From contig PFPT01000049.1 in assembly GCA_002793195.1 (NCBI GenBank), positions 1 to 64,000 on the forward strand: a stretch of 64,000 nucleotides of DNA, read 5' to 3'. Below, in pieces: positions 28,409-36,778 of the stretch; the first letter of the stretch is position 1, and every line of letters begins with the position of its first letter. Origin of the DNA: Gammaproteobacteria bacterium CG_4_10_14_0_2_um_filter_38_22. Its GTDB lineage: Bacteria > Pseudomonadota > Gammaproteobacteria > Coxiellales > Coxiellaceae. The translations under genes were made by a program, and so were the position numbers. The notes under the pieces were generated by a model. It had not been told where the DNA came from. It ran no database searches and was given only the letters and a program-made list of their open reading frames with translations.

Positions 28409-29230
28409 ATGGATTCACCAAAACCACCTGAAACGCCCCGTTGTCCTGCTGCTTATTTTTATATCTTATTTATTTTTCTTTTTATCTTCACTGTGGGTGG
28501 ATGTTTTCATCGTCCAGCACAAGATGGCCCGCCTGATTTTCATGTGAATGTCAGCAAAATTCATAACCCAGTGCCACACTATTTACCCAAAAGTAAATAT
28601 GGCAATCCCAATTACTACTGGGTTGATGGCAGACGTTATCACGTTTTAAAATCAGCAAAAGGGTACGATAAACGCGGTATCGCTTCTTGGTATGGCACTA
28701 AATTTAATGGTCGACTTACCTCCACTCGTGAAAAATACAACTTACTCGGCATGACGGCAGCAAGCCCTGACTTACCCATTCCCTGCTTTGTTCGCGTCAC
28801 CAATTTAGAAAATGGAAAGCAAGTAATCGTAAAGGTAAATGATCGAGGGCCCTTTGCAGCCAATCGTATTATGGATTTATCTTACGTTGCAGCAAAAAAA
28901 CTAGGTTATATTGGTCGCGGCACCGCATTAGTTGAAGTCACGAGTATTGATGTACCCAACCCGCTTGAAAAAACACGACGCATTTTCGCACACCATCATC
29001 CACAAATGTATTTACAAGTCGGCGCATTTGAATATCCACAAAATGCAACACGCCTTGAAGTTGCGCTAAAACACTTAACTTCTCGCGCGATTCGCGTCAC
29101 GCATCATGCAAAAGAATCACGCTTATATCGCGTACAAATTGGTCCGCTCCAAACCGTTTCTGAATCCGACATGCTGCAAGCACGCATTGAACGTGCTGGT
29201 TTAGGACATGCCATTACGGTGATCGGTTAA
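28409..29230 (+). CDS. rlpA: septal lytic transglycosylase RlpA with SPOR domain
   Basis: A 273-residue outer-membrane lipoprotein that cleaves glycan strands lacking stem peptides at the septum. A hydrophobic segment at residues 16-31 ends in the lipobox VGGC. The double-psi beta-barrel follows (GIASWYGTKFNGRLTSTREKYN, then VKVNDRGPFAANRIMDLSYVAAKKLG, holding the active-site Glu/Asp/His set) and a C-terminal SPOR domain (MYLQVGAFEYPQNA ... YRVQIGPL) targets denuded peptidoglycan. The stop overlaps the ung start (TAATG). Confidence 0.95.
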   Translation: MDSPKPPETPRCPAAYFYILFIFLFIFTVGGCFHRPAQDGPPDFHVNVSKIHNPVPHYLPKSKYGNPNYYWVDGRRYHVLKSAKGYDKRGIASWYGTKFNGRLTSTREKYNLLGMTAASPDLPIPCFVRVTNLENGKQVIVKVNDRGPFAANRIMDLSYVAAKKLGYIGRGTALVEVTSIDVPNPLEKTRRIFAHHHPQMYLQVGAFEYPQNATRLEVALKHLTSRAIRVTHHAKESRLYRVQIGPLQTVSESDMLQARIERAGLGHAITVIG

Positions 29231-29886
29231 TGCAAGACTGGGAAAAATTACTGGCACCTGAAAAACAAAAAAAATATTTTCTCGACATTCTTCATTTTTT
29301 AAAACAAGAACGCGCACAAAAAAAAATAATTTACCCTAAAGCTTGCGACACTTTTAACGCTATTGAATCCACGCCATTCTCTGATTTAAAGGTCGTGATC
29401 ATTGGACAAGATCCGTATCACAATCCAGGTCAAGCGCATGGATTGTCTTTTTCAGTACCCAAAGGTATTGCAAAACCCCCTTCACTCATTAATATTTTCA
29501 AAGCATTAAAGAGTGATTGTGGAATCGAAATACCCAATCACGGCTGCTTAGAAAAATGGGCAACACAAGGGGTGTTGTTATTAAATAGCGTCTTAACGGT
29601 TGAACAAAACAAACCAGCGTCTCATGCCCATATTGGCTGGCAACAATTCACTGATATCATTATTCAAAAAACAAATGAACATCCTGAACAAATTGTCTAT
29701 TTGTTATGGGGAGCCTATGCACAAAAAAAACAAATCTTAATTAACACTCAAAAACATATTGTTTTAACCGCGCCACATCCTTCACCATTATCTGCTCATC
29801 GTGGCTTTTTGAGTTGTAAACATTTTTCAAAAACCAATGAATTTTTAAAAAAAGCAGGTAGAATACCGATTGATTGGCAACTCTAA
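29230..29886 (+). CDS. ung: uracil-DNA glycosylase
   Basis: A 218-residue family 1 uracil-DNA glycosylase that removes uracil from DNA. The catalytic water-activating loop is VVIIGQDPYHNPGQAHGLSF (Asp in GQDPYH), the stacking and hydrolysis part LLLNSVLTVE, and the minor-groove loop HPSPLSAHRGF with its histidine. Length is standard. The ATG overlaps the rlpA stop, indicating coupling. A repeat element begins at its last codon. Confidence 0.97.
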   Translation: MQDWEKLLAPEKQKKYFLDILHFLKQERAQKKIIYPKACDTFNAIESTPFSDLKVVIIGQDPYHNPGQAHGLSFSVPKGIAKPPSLINIFKALKSDCGIEIPNHGCLEKWATQGVLLLNSVLTVEQNKPASHAHIGWQQFTDIIIQKTNEHPEQIVYLLWGAYAQKKQILINTQKHIVLTAPHPSPLSAHRGFLSCKHFSKTNEFLKKAGRIPIDWQL

Positions 29887-29919
29887 AAGAGCGCAAAAAT
29901 AAGCGGCTAGAAAAGTAGT
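29885..29919. repeat. 35-base direct repeat, copy 1
   Basis: This 35-base sequence is repeated without a mismatch at 30048-30082. It starts within the last bases of ung (aaaagagcgc...) and ends ...aaaagtagt. It also contains taagcgg, which is the inverse of ccgctta at 29953-29959, so it matches one arm of the large palindrome that follows. Confidence 0.9.
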
Positions 29920-29952
29920 ATGAAAAAATAATACTGCTTCTGAAAACCGCGA

Positions 29953-30069
29953 CCGCTTAGTTTTGATGGGATTTTTTGCGATTAATTGAGTTGAAAGCGC
30001 AGGTGTACTTGATTGTACATCGAGCATTTCAACGAAATTTGTCGCGAAAAAGAGCGCAAAAATAAGCGG
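29953..30069. repeat. extended imperfect palindrome
   Basis: Several pairs of inverse segments share one centre near 30011: ccgctta/taagcgg (29953-29959 with 30063-30069), ttttttgcga/tcgcgaaaaa (29971-29980 with 30042-30051), gttgaaa/tttcaac (29990-29996 with 30027-30033) and tgtac/gtaca (30004-30008 with 30015-30019). Together they form an interrupted palindrome of about 117 bases able to fold as one long hairpin. A 60-codon reading frame across it on the minus strand looks like a by-product. The element lies between ung and tRNA-Leu. Confidence 0.8.
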
Positions 30070-30082
30070 CTAGAAAAGTAGT
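30048..30082. repeat. 35-base direct repeat, copy 2
   Basis: This exact copy of 29885-29919 forms the right arm of the palindrome centred near 30011 and ends 13 bases before the tRNA-Leu gene. The two copies are 163 bases apart start to start. Confidence 0.9.
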
Positions 30083-30095
30083 TGTTAGTAAATAA

Positions 30096-30179
30096 GCCGA
30101 GGTGGTGGAATTGGTAGACACGCAGGTTTCAGATGCCTGTGGGGTAAAACCCGTGGAGGTTCGAGTCCTCTTCTCGGCA
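30096..30179 (+). tRNA. tRNA-Leu (anticodon CAG)
   Basis: An 84-base class II tRNA. The acceptor stem GCCGAGG pairs with TCTCGGC (one G-T), followed by discriminator A. The D arm is GGTGGAATTGGTAGACAC. The anticodon stem CAGGT/GCCTG encloses loop TTCAGAT with CAG at positions 34-36. A variable arm (GGGGTAAAACCC) and a T arm with GGTTCGAGTCC follow. The CCA end is not encoded. It reads CUG codons. Confidence 0.97.
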
Positions 30180-30204
30180 CATTATTTTATGTGAGAAAAA
30201 TATC

Positions 30205-30762
30205 ATGGCTATCGTTAAAATTTTGCAATTTCCTGATCTTCGCCTTCGCAAAAAAGGTGAAACAGTCACTGATTTCGGTCAAAAAACACAAAAAATGATC
30301 GATGACATGTTTGAAACACATTATGCTACAGACAATTGTGCAGCACTTGCTTGTACCCAGTTGGATTTTCAAAACCCACAACACATCACCGTCATCGATT
30401 TTTCTGAAAAAAAAGATCAACCTTTCTGTTTGGTCAATGCCAAAATTACCCAGAAATCTGGAACAGAAACATCACCTGAAGGATGCATGTCTGTAAAAGG
30501 TGGCGCATACGAAAAAGTAACGCGAGCTGCAAAAATTAAAGTGCATGCACAAGATCGTTTTGGAAAAACGCTGGAGTTTGAAGCAGAAGGATTTATGGCG
30601 AAATGCATTCAACATGAATTGGATCATCTCGATGGCAAATTATTCATCGATCATTTATCGCATTTAAAACGTGATCGCATTAAAAAGAAAATTGAAAAAA
30701 TAGATCGTCAACAAGGCGATGACGACCATCACGTACATGGCGAACATTGTTCGCATGATTAG
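30205..30762 (+). CDS. def: peptide deformylase, atypical motif 1 and His-rich tail
   Basis: A 185-residue metallo-hydrolase of the peptide deformylase family, which removes the formyl group from nascent proteins. Motif 2 (EGCMS) and motif 3 (QHELDH) supply the metal-binding Cys and two His plus the catalytic Glu. Motif 1, usually GxGxAAxQ, reads CAALACTQ here, keeping only the Gln and one Ala; this departs from the standard bacterial enzyme. The C-terminus ends in a DDDHHVHGEHCSHD tail with five His and a Cys. It lies 25 bases after tRNA-Leu. A second, canonical deformylase may exist elsewhere in the genome. Confidence 0.85.
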   Translation: MAIVKILQFPDLRLRKKGETVTDFGQKTQKMIDDMFETHYATDNCAALACTQLDFQNPQHITVIDFSEKKDQPFCLVNAKITQKSGTETSPEGCMSVKGGAYEKVTRAAKIKVHAQDRFGKTLEFEAEGFMAKCIQHELDHLDGKLFIDHLSHLKRDRIKKKIEKIDRQQGDDDHHVHGEHCSHD

Positions 30763-30788
30763 CCACGCACTAACATAATCTACGCGCT

Positions 30789-32132
30789 TTATTTTTCTGG
30801 CGCATCAACAAAAGGATTATCATCGCCCACAAATTTAACGACCAGCGGAATGCCAACCAAATTTAACTTGTCACGAAAATAATTTACAAGATATTGTTTA
30901 TACGATCCCGGCAACTTATTCACCTGTTTGCCATGCACCACAAAAGTCAGCGGTCGTTTCGATCCTACATGCGCATAACGCAACTTCACACGACGTCCTT
31001 GCGCTAAAGGCGGTTGATGATCTTCCGTGGCTGCCATTAAAATTTTCGTTAACTCATGGGTTGCGAAAGGTTGCGACATTGCTTCTTGCGTTTCATCCAC
31101 AGCATCATACAACATGCCCACACCCGTTCCATGTTTGGCAGAAATATAATAACGTCGCGCAAAATGGGCAAAGGGCAAGCGACGATCCACTGCGCGTTTA
31201 AATTGCTCACGCACATCTTCTTCCATGTTATCCCATTTATTAAATGCCAATACCAACGCACTGCCTGCTTCTACCACCAAACCAATTAATCGCATATCTT
31301 GATCTGTTAAACCTTCACGCGCATCAATCACAACAATCACAACATGTGCTTGCTTCATTGCCTGCATTGCTTTGATCACCGAAAATATTTCAATGCCTTC
31401 TTCTACTTTTGTACGACGACGAATACCTGCTGTATCAATTAGGGTGTATTTTTTACCATGCCTTTCATAAGGAATGGAAATGCTGTCACGCGTTGTGCCA
31501 GGACGATCAAATACCAGCACCCGTTCTTCACCAAACAGACGATTAATTAACGTTGACTTACCCACATTCGGACGACCCAATACAGCAATTCGTGTGCGAA
31601 CATCCGATTCATCAGCAAACGCTTCATCTACATCATCTGGAAAAGAAGCGATTAATGCTGCAACCATCGATTCAATACCACGACCACTCGATGCTGCGAT
31701 AGAAAACAAATTTTTAAATCCCAGCGAATAAAATTCTGCATTCGCTACATCAACCAACTCTCGATCTGATTTATTCACCACCAAAACAATTTTCTTTTCG
31801 GTATAACACCGCAGTTGTTTGGCAATGGCCCAATCTCCATTCGCAATGCCTGCTAACGCATCTACCATAAATAAAATAACATCCGCTTCATCCATTGCCG
31901 TGTTAGCTTGATCTTGCGTCATGCGCGCCATATCTTGATCATCGGGTTCTGCAATACCGCCCGTATCGACCACAATAAAAGAACGCGCCCCCGATTTGCC
32001 AATACCATAATGGCGATCACGCGTCACACCTGGCATGTCGCCGACAATAGCATCACGCGTTTTGGTTAAACGATTATACAAAGTAGATTTGCCGACATTC
32101 GGTCGGCCAACGATTGCAAAAACAGGTAACAT
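30789..32132 (-). CDS. der: ribosome-assembly GTPase Der (EngA)
   Basis: A 447-residue tandem GTPase needed for 50S subunit maturation. Two complete G domains are visible: GRPNVGKSTLYNRL with DTGGI and NKSD, then GRPNVGKSTLINRL with DTAGI and NKWD. A KH-like C-terminal domain follows (RVKLRYAHVGSKRPLTFVVHG). Length is normal. It is 12 bases downstream of yfgM; the bamB gene that commonly sits between yfgM and der is absent. Confidence 0.98.
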   Translation of the reverse strand: MLPVFAIVGRPNVGKSTLYNRLTKTRDAIVGDMPGVTRDRHYGIGKSGARSFIVVDTGGIAEPDDQDMARMTQDQANTAMDEADVILFMVDALAGIANGDWAIAKQLRCYTEKKIVLVVNKSDRELVDVANAEFYSLGFKNLFSIAASSGRGIESMVAALIASFPDDVDEAFADESDVRTRIAVLGRPNVGKSTLINRLFGEERVLVFDRPGTTRDSISIPYERHGKKYTLIDTAGIRRRTKVEEGIEIFSVIKAMQAMKQAHVVIVVIDAREGLTDQDMRLIGLVVEAGSALVLAFNKWDNMEEDVREQFKRAVDRRLPFAHFARRYYISAKHGTGVGMLYDAVDETQEAMSQPFATHELTKILMAATEDHQPPLAQGRRVKLRYAHVGSKRPLTFVVHGKQVNKLPGSYKQYLVNYFRDKLNLVGIPLVVKFVGDDNPFVDAPEK

Positions 32133-32144
32133 ATTTTTTCCAGT

Positions 32145-32777
32145 TTATTTTGTTGGTTCAGCCAACAATTGATTTAAATAACTTTGCGCTGGTTGAAATC
32201 CTGTTAAACCATTTTTTGCGATTTGATATTGTGCTGCTGCTTTTTTCGCCTGTCCTTCTTGTGCGAAAATATCTCCTCTCACCCAAGCAATGAGCGGTTC
32301 AAATTGTTTATCATTTACCACTGCTAATGTTGACATCGCTGCTTTCGAATTATTTTGTGATAATAAAATACGCGCCACAGCAATTCGAGCCATTTGCTTT
32401 AATCGATTTTGATCGCTGTGCTGAATCACCCACTGCAATTTCGCTAACGCCATTGGCAAATCATTTTTCGCAACTGCTTCTTTTGCCCACAAAAATGCGC
32501 TCAAACTGGCATAAGGCGAACCAGCAAATTGATCCATTAAAATTTTGGCGCCCCCTTGCACGGTTGCCATCTTATTTTGTGCATCTGCTTGCAAAATAGA
32601 TTGATAAATCATCGCTGCATTATCTGCACGATTGATTTCTATTTTATGCCAGTAACGCCAACCAAAACCCACAGCCAAACCAATCAAAACCGCAATGGCA
32701 ATAAACTTTCCATTGGAATGCCACCACTTTTTAATTTCTTCCCATTGTTCTTTTTCAGAAACATATCCATCCAACAT
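32145..32777 (-). CDS. yfgM: YfgM-type tetratricopeptide membrane protein
   Basis: A 210-residue inner-membrane protein with a short cytosolic N-terminus (SEKEQWEEIKKWWHSNGK), one membrane helix at about residues 26-45 and a periplasmic TPR-like helical domain. YfgM is an ancillary SecYEG partner linked to periplasmic chaperones. The EKEQWEEIKKWW start is characteristic. It is 12 bases downstream of hisS on the same strand. Confidence 0.9.
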   Translation of the reverse strand: MLDGYVSEKEQWEEIKKWWHSNGKFIAIAVLIGLAVGFGWRYWHKIEINRADNAAMIYQSILQADAQNKMATVQGGAKILMDQFAGSPYASLSAFLWAKEAVAKNDLPMALAKLQWVIQHSDQNRLKQMARIAVARILLSQNNSKAAMSTLAVVNDKQFEPLIAWVRGDIFAQEGQAKKAAAQYQIAKNGLTGFQPAQSYLNQLLAEPTK

Positions 32778-32789
32778 AACATCACTCTC

Positions 32790-34031
32790 TTATTCAAAAA
32801 AATCTGTTAACTCATCCACAGTCATTGTTTTTTGTTCTGCATTTTCGCGTAAATATTTTACGGTCACCCTATTATTTTCATTGATTGCCAACGCATACTT
32901 CGCGCCGCTCTTATCCGCACGCTTCATTGGAGCGCCCGTTTCAACCAAATCCATTTCAATTTTCAATGCGGGAAATTGATTACGCAGATTTTCAATTAAC
33001 GAAAATGCGTGTGCATTGCGATCAGAAATCACATAACAATCTGGCGCATCATTTATCTTTTCTTTTTCTGCTAACAATAAGGCAATACGCTCAACGCCCA
33101 TCGCAAACCCAACCGCTGACGTTGTCTTGCCACCCAATTGTTCAACCAATCCATCATAACGTCCGCCCGCACATACCGTGCCTTGCGCACCTAAATTATT
33201 TGTTACCCATTCAAAAACCGTTAAACAATAATAATCTAGCCCGCGCACTAAATGTGGATTAACTTCGAACTGAATACCCGCTTTTTTTAATGCATCACAC
33301 ACTGCTGCGAAATGATTACGCGCAGCAAAATTAACATCAGTCTGAATAAAATCAATTAAAGTGGGTGCATTTTCGATCACTGATTTCATCTCAGGATTTT
33401 TACTATCTAAAATACGCAATGGATTTTTATCTAATCGTCTCAAAGCATCTTCATCTAATTGATCTTTGTGCGCAGTAAAATAATCTACTAACTTTTCTTG
33501 ATATCTTTTTCTCTGATTAAAATCACCTAAATTATTTATTTGCAAAGTAATCTGATTCAACAATCCCAATTGTTCCAAAATTCGTTTCGACAATAAAATC
33601 ATTTCCACATCGATAGCGGGATTCAACATCCCAAACGCTTCGACACCCAACTGATGAAATTGACGCAGGCGCCCTTTTTGCGGACGTTCATGTCGAAACA
33701 TCGGACCCATATACCACATCCGCTGAATTTGGTTGTACAGCAAACCATGTTCAATGCCGGCACGCACACAACCCGCCGTACCTTCGGGACGCATCGACAA
33801 ACTATCGCCATTGCGATCATCGAAAGTATACATCTCTTTTTCAACAATATCGGTTGCTTCACCGACACTGCGTTTAAATAATTTTGTTTGTTCCAAAATA
33901 GGAAAACGAATTTCGTGATACCCATATTGCGCAACCACATCACGGCATACAGATTCAATTCTCTGCCAATACGGCGTTTCCGTTGGCAATACATCATTCA
34001 TACCACGAATGGCCTGGATTTTCTCTTTCAC
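32790..34031 (-). CDS. hisS: histidyl-tRNA synthetase
   Basis: A 413-residue class II synthetase charging tRNA-His. Motif 1 lies in the first 60 residues (QAIRGMNDVLPTET), motif 2 has MWYMGPMFRHERPQKGRLRQFHQ, and the His-specific segments are LVRGLDYYCLTVFEW and AGGRYDGLVEQLGG with motif 3 GFAMGVERIAL. A C-terminal anticodon domain completes it. It begins 9 bases after the rodZ stop; ispG, often located between these two, is missing here. Confidence 0.98.
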   Translation of the reverse strand: MKEKIQAIRGMNDVLPTETPYWQRIESVCRDVVAQYGYHEIRFPILEQTKLFKRSVGEATDIVEKEMYTFDDRNGDSLSMRPEGTAGCVRAGIEHGLLYNQIQRMWYMGPMFRHERPQKGRLRQFHQLGVEAFGMLNPAIDVEMILLSKRILEQLGLLNQITLQINNLGDFNQRKRYQEKLVDYFTAHKDQLDEDALRRLDKNPLRILDSKNPEMKSVIENAPTLIDFIQTDVNFAARNHFAAVCDALKKAGIQFEVNPHLVRGLDYYCLTVFEWVTNNLGAQGTVCAGGRYDGLVEQLGGKTTSAVGFAMGVERIALLLAEKEKINDAPDCYVISDRNAHAFSLIENLRNQFPALKIEMDLVETGAPMKRADKSGAKYALAINENNRVTVKYLRENAEQKTMTVDELTDFFE

Positions 34032-34040
34032 AAACTTGCC

Positions 34041-34784
34041 CTACGTATTTTTCACTGCGGACAGCGTATAAGTTGGTTTCAATGGCGAAGATGAAATAAC
34101 AATATCTTTTTTCTTCGTCCATAATGTTTTTGTTTTTTGCTGTGCTTTGGCTATGGTGCTTTTATCGTCACTCGCCTTTTTTTGCACGGCATTACTCGCC
34201 ATCGGCGCCGCTGAAACAGGCGTAGCGGGTGATGCTGTTGTTGTCACTACAGGTAGTGCTGTTTGTTCCGGCAACATCACCAACTGTGAGCTATTGTTTA
34301 ATTGCGCTACATCCGATGCAATTTTCTTTTGTGCATGCTGCGCTAATTTGGCATCATTTTTTTGCCCTTGCCAAGCCATCACCAATCCAATCACAATCAA
34401 CATACCAATCACAACCGCCATCCAACGAGAATGGCGCGCAGATGAAGATGATTGGCGCGTTACATTCATGATCGGTGCGCCATCCATAATCAAGGGTTTC
34501 AATGTAGATGCTAACGGCATTAATTCAGAAGCATCCAATGCGGATAAGACATGCGCTTCAGAAATTCCCACTAACTTTGCATAAGTTCGCAAATGACCGC
34601 GCACAAAAGTAGACGCTGCAAATCGCTCATAATGATCGTTTTCGATATCTTGAATTGCTTGAACCGATAAACGCATTTGTTTTGCAATATCATCTTGTGA
34701 AAGCGGACGCGCATGACGCGCAGCCGCCAACAAACGTCCTGGCGTCGTAGAAAAATCGGGGGATTCCTGGCTATTATCTGACAC
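34041..34784 (-). CDS. rodZ: RodZ-like cytoskeletal protein lacking the periplasmic DUF4115 domain
   Basis: A 247-residue protein with an N-terminal helix-turn-helix (GRLLAAARHARPLSQDDIAKQMRLSVQAIQ...), the MreB-binding module of RodZ, and one membrane helix at about residues 120-138 (MAVVIGMLIVIGLVMAW). The part beyond it is a low-complexity Ala/Thr/Pro/Lys region of about 110 residues with no DUF4115 beta domain, which standard RodZ proteins carry in the periplasm. The HTH and position before hisS support the name. The gene may be a shortened but functional form, since the MreB-binding part is intact. Confidence 0.85.
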   Translation of the reverse strand: MSDNSQESPDFSTTPGRLLAAARHARPLSQDDIAKQMRLSVQAIQDIENDHYERFAASTFVRGHLRTYAKLVGISEAHVLSALDASELMPLASTLKPLIMDGAPIMNVTRQSSSSARHSRWMAVVIGMLIVIGLVMAWQGQKNDAKLAQHAQKKIASDVAQLNNSSQLVMLPEQTALPVVTTTASPATPVSAAPMASNAVQKKASDDKSTIAKAQQKTKTLWTKKKDIVISSSPLKPTYTLSAVKNT

Positions 34785-34828
34785 AGCGCATTCCTTTTAA
34801 ATTAATGAGTTTATCCTAAACTCTATAT

Positions 34829-35251
34829 TTATTCACAAATCTCTTCGGGTTTAAAGAAGAACGCCACCTCAACTGCCGCTGTTTCTGATGAATCTGACCC
34901 ATGCACTGCGTTTGCATCAATCGATTCTGCAAAATCAGCACGAATGGTACCAGGAGCAGCTTCTTTGGGATTGGTTGCACCCATGATATCGCGATTTTTT
35001 TTAATCGCATCTTCACCTTTTAGCACTTGAATGAAAACAGGTCCTTGAATCATGAAATTAACCAATGCAGCAAAAAAAGGCCTTTCTTTATGAACGGCAT
35101 AAAATGATTCTGCTTGCGTGCGGCTCAATTGCATCATTTTTCCTGCAACCACTTTTAATCCCGCATTCTCAAAACGGGTGATAATCTGCCCAATCACATT
35201 TTTAGCAACTGCATCTGGCTTGATAATAGAAAGTGTTTTTTCAATCGACAT
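34829..35251 (-). CDS. ndk: nucleoside diphosphate kinase
   Basis: A 140-residue enzyme that balances NTP pools by phosphate transfer. It begins [14 protein letters not shown], has the catalytic histidine in NAVHGSDS near residue 115 and ATP-site residues in [15 protein letters not shown]. The ATG at 35251 has GAGG about 9 bases upstream and gives standard length; a longer in-frame start adds a 19-residue segment not expected in the family. It is divergent from dacA. Confidence 0.98.
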   Translation of the reverse strand: MSIEKTLSIIKPDAVAKNVIGQIITRFENAGLKVVAGKMMQLSRTQAESFYAVHKERPFFAALVNFMIQGPVFIQVLKGEDAIKKNRDIMGATNPKEAAPGTIRADFAESIDANAVHGSDSSETAAVEVAFFFKPEEICE

Positions 35252-35288
35252 AATCCCAACCTCAATATTTACATTAAAAACGCTGGGC

Positions 35289-35317
35289 ATTATAAGATCA
35301 TTCTGCAAAAAGTGAAA
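35289..35317 (-). promoter_or_regulatory. candidate sigma-70 promoter for ndk
   Basis: Read leftward, a perfect TATAAT (35294-35289) is preceded by TTTCAC at 35317-35312 with 17 bases between. The -10 is consensus and the -35 is weak. It would start transcription about 30 bases before the ndk ATG. Confidence 0.5.
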
Positions 35318-35325
35318 CAGATTGT

Positions 35326-35354
35326 TTGAACGAAATTTATAACAGCGCTATGAT
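35326..35354 (+). promoter_or_regulatory. sigma-70 promoter for dacA
   Basis: TTGAAC (35326-35331) and TATGAT (35349-35354) are separated by exactly 17 bases and lie 34 bases before the dacA ATG. Both boxes are one or two bases from consensus. This is one of the better promoter matches in the window. Confidence 0.65.
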
Positions 35355-35387
35355 ATGCCAGTATTTTTTTTGCAAGGAACTTTAATC

Positions 35388-36665
35388 ATGACTAAACGCT
35401 CTTTTCATCGTGTCTCTCAGTACATCCTGACTGTTGCAGCAGCTTGCCTTTTATCAGCAACTATTTTTGCTGCGACAACGACAACAGCAACCACAAAGAC
35501 CACAACGCAAGATACCGCATCTAACACCCTTGTTGCGACACCATCAACACCCGTGCCTAACTCAGCAATGACAACCCCCGCACCAAATCATCAACCTACG
35601 ATCATTCCGCAAGCACCCAATTTAGATGCGAATGGCTACGTTTTGATGGATGCTAATACGGGCATGATTATTGCACACAAAAACATGCATCAAAAAATGC
35701 AACCTGCCAGCCTTACTAAATTAATGACACTGTACTTAACCTTTGAAGCACTGAAAAATGGACAAATTCATTTAACTGATAAAGTACGTGTTAGCAAAAC
35801 TGCTTGGGCAACCGGTGGTTCACGCATGTTTCTTAATGAGGGCAGTTTAGTTACTGTCCAAAAGTTAATTGATGGGATCATTGTTGCTTCTGGGAACGAT
35901 GCATGCACAGCATTGGCACAATATGTAGGTGGCAATCAAGCGACATTTGTTGAAATGATGAATGCAACCGCACAACAATTAGGGATGAAAGGAACGCATT
36001 ATGTTGACCCAACTGGCTTACCAAAACCAGGTCATCATACAACGCCTTACGACATGGCGCTGCTGACACATGCCATCATCAATAATTTCCCGCAATATTA
36101 CCCCTTCTTTAAGCAAGGTTGGATCAACTATAACGGCATTAAACAACCCAATCGTAATCGCTTACTGTGGCGCGACCCATCTGTAGATGGATTAAAAACC
36201 GGTCACACGGAAGAAGCAGGCTACTGTTTAATTGCATCTGCATTGCGACATGGCATGCGTTTAATTTCAGTCGTCATGGGTACACCCACTGATGCGTCAC
36301 GTGCAAATGATTCAGAAGCACTACTTAACTGGGGTTTCCGTTATTACCAAACACACAAATTATTTGATGCCGCTACTGCACTTGCACATCCAAACGTTTG
36401 GTTTGGTCAATCTAAAACACTCCCTATTGGCTTAGCGTCGACACTGTATGTCACCATTCCAGCAGGCAGCTATTCTAACTTGAAACCTGAAGTGAATATT
36501 CCAAATAAACTACAAGCACCGATTCAAAAAGGACAAATGGTCGGCACACTGAATATTCGCAATGGCAATGAAATTGTAACCAGCGCACCATTGATTGCAT
36601 TGAAGGGTGATCAAAAAGGCGGCATTTTTTCTCGCGCTTGGGATCATATTGCGGTGCACTTTTAA
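35388..36665 (+). CDS. dacA: D-alanyl-D-alanine carboxypeptidase (PBP5/6 family)
   Basis: A 425-residue periplasmic serine carboxypeptidase trimming the terminal D-Ala of peptidoglycan stem peptides. A signal peptide (residues 1-25) precedes a Thr/Pro-rich linker of about 45 residues. The active-site triad of motifs is intact: SLTK, SGN (IVASGNDA) and KTG (DGLKTGHT). A PBP5 C-terminal beta domain follows, and the end DHIAVHF is short, so the usual amphipathic membrane anchor is poorly developed. AAGGA precedes the ATG at 35388. It starts the conserved dacA-ybeD-lipB-lipA series. Confidence 0.95.
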   Translation: MTKRSFHRVSQYILTVAAACLLSATIFAATTTTATTKTTTQDTASNTLVATPSTPVPNSAMTTPAPNHQPTIIPQAPNLDANGYVLMDANTGMIIAHKNMHQKMQPASLTKLMTLYLTFEALKNGQIHLTDKVRVSKTAWATGGSRMFLNEGSLVTVQKLIDGIIVASGNDACTALAQYVGGNQATFVEMMNATAQQLGMKGTHYVDPTGLPKPGHHTTPYDMALLTHAIINNFPQYYPFFKQGWINYNGIKQPNRNRLLWRDPSVDGLKTGHTEEAGYCLIASALRHGMRLISVVMGTPTDASRANDSEALLNWGFRYYQTHKLFDAATALAHPNVWFGQSKTLPIGLASTLYVTIPAGSYSNLKPEVNIPNKLQAPIQKGQMVGTLNIRNGNEIVTSAPLIALKGDQKGGIFSRAWDHIAVHF

Positions 36666-36675
36666 GAAATATTTT

Positions 36676-36736
36676 TCACTCGCCAACGCGCGTGGCTCGC
36701 CAAATACACTCGGGAGCTACAAACGTTGGTGAATGA
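36676..36736. other. long imperfect hairpin between dacA and ybeD
   Basis: The arms TCACTCGCCAACG (36676-36688) and CGTTGGTGAATGA (36724-36736) pair at 11 of 13 positions. Inside them gtggctcg and gggagctac extend the pairing, leaving a small loop. There is no T-tract on the plus strand, so it is not a standard terminator. It could affect read-through or stability of the dacA-ybeD message. Confidence 0.5.
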
Positions 36737-36778
36737 GACTGATGTAGTAAATCATTTTTGTTTTACAAGGATCAGCTT

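Noticed and set aside
29845-30027. 60-codon minus-strand frame at the end of ung
   Set aside because: It runs across the palindromic repeat and antisense to ung; it has no ribosome site and looks like a repeat by-product.
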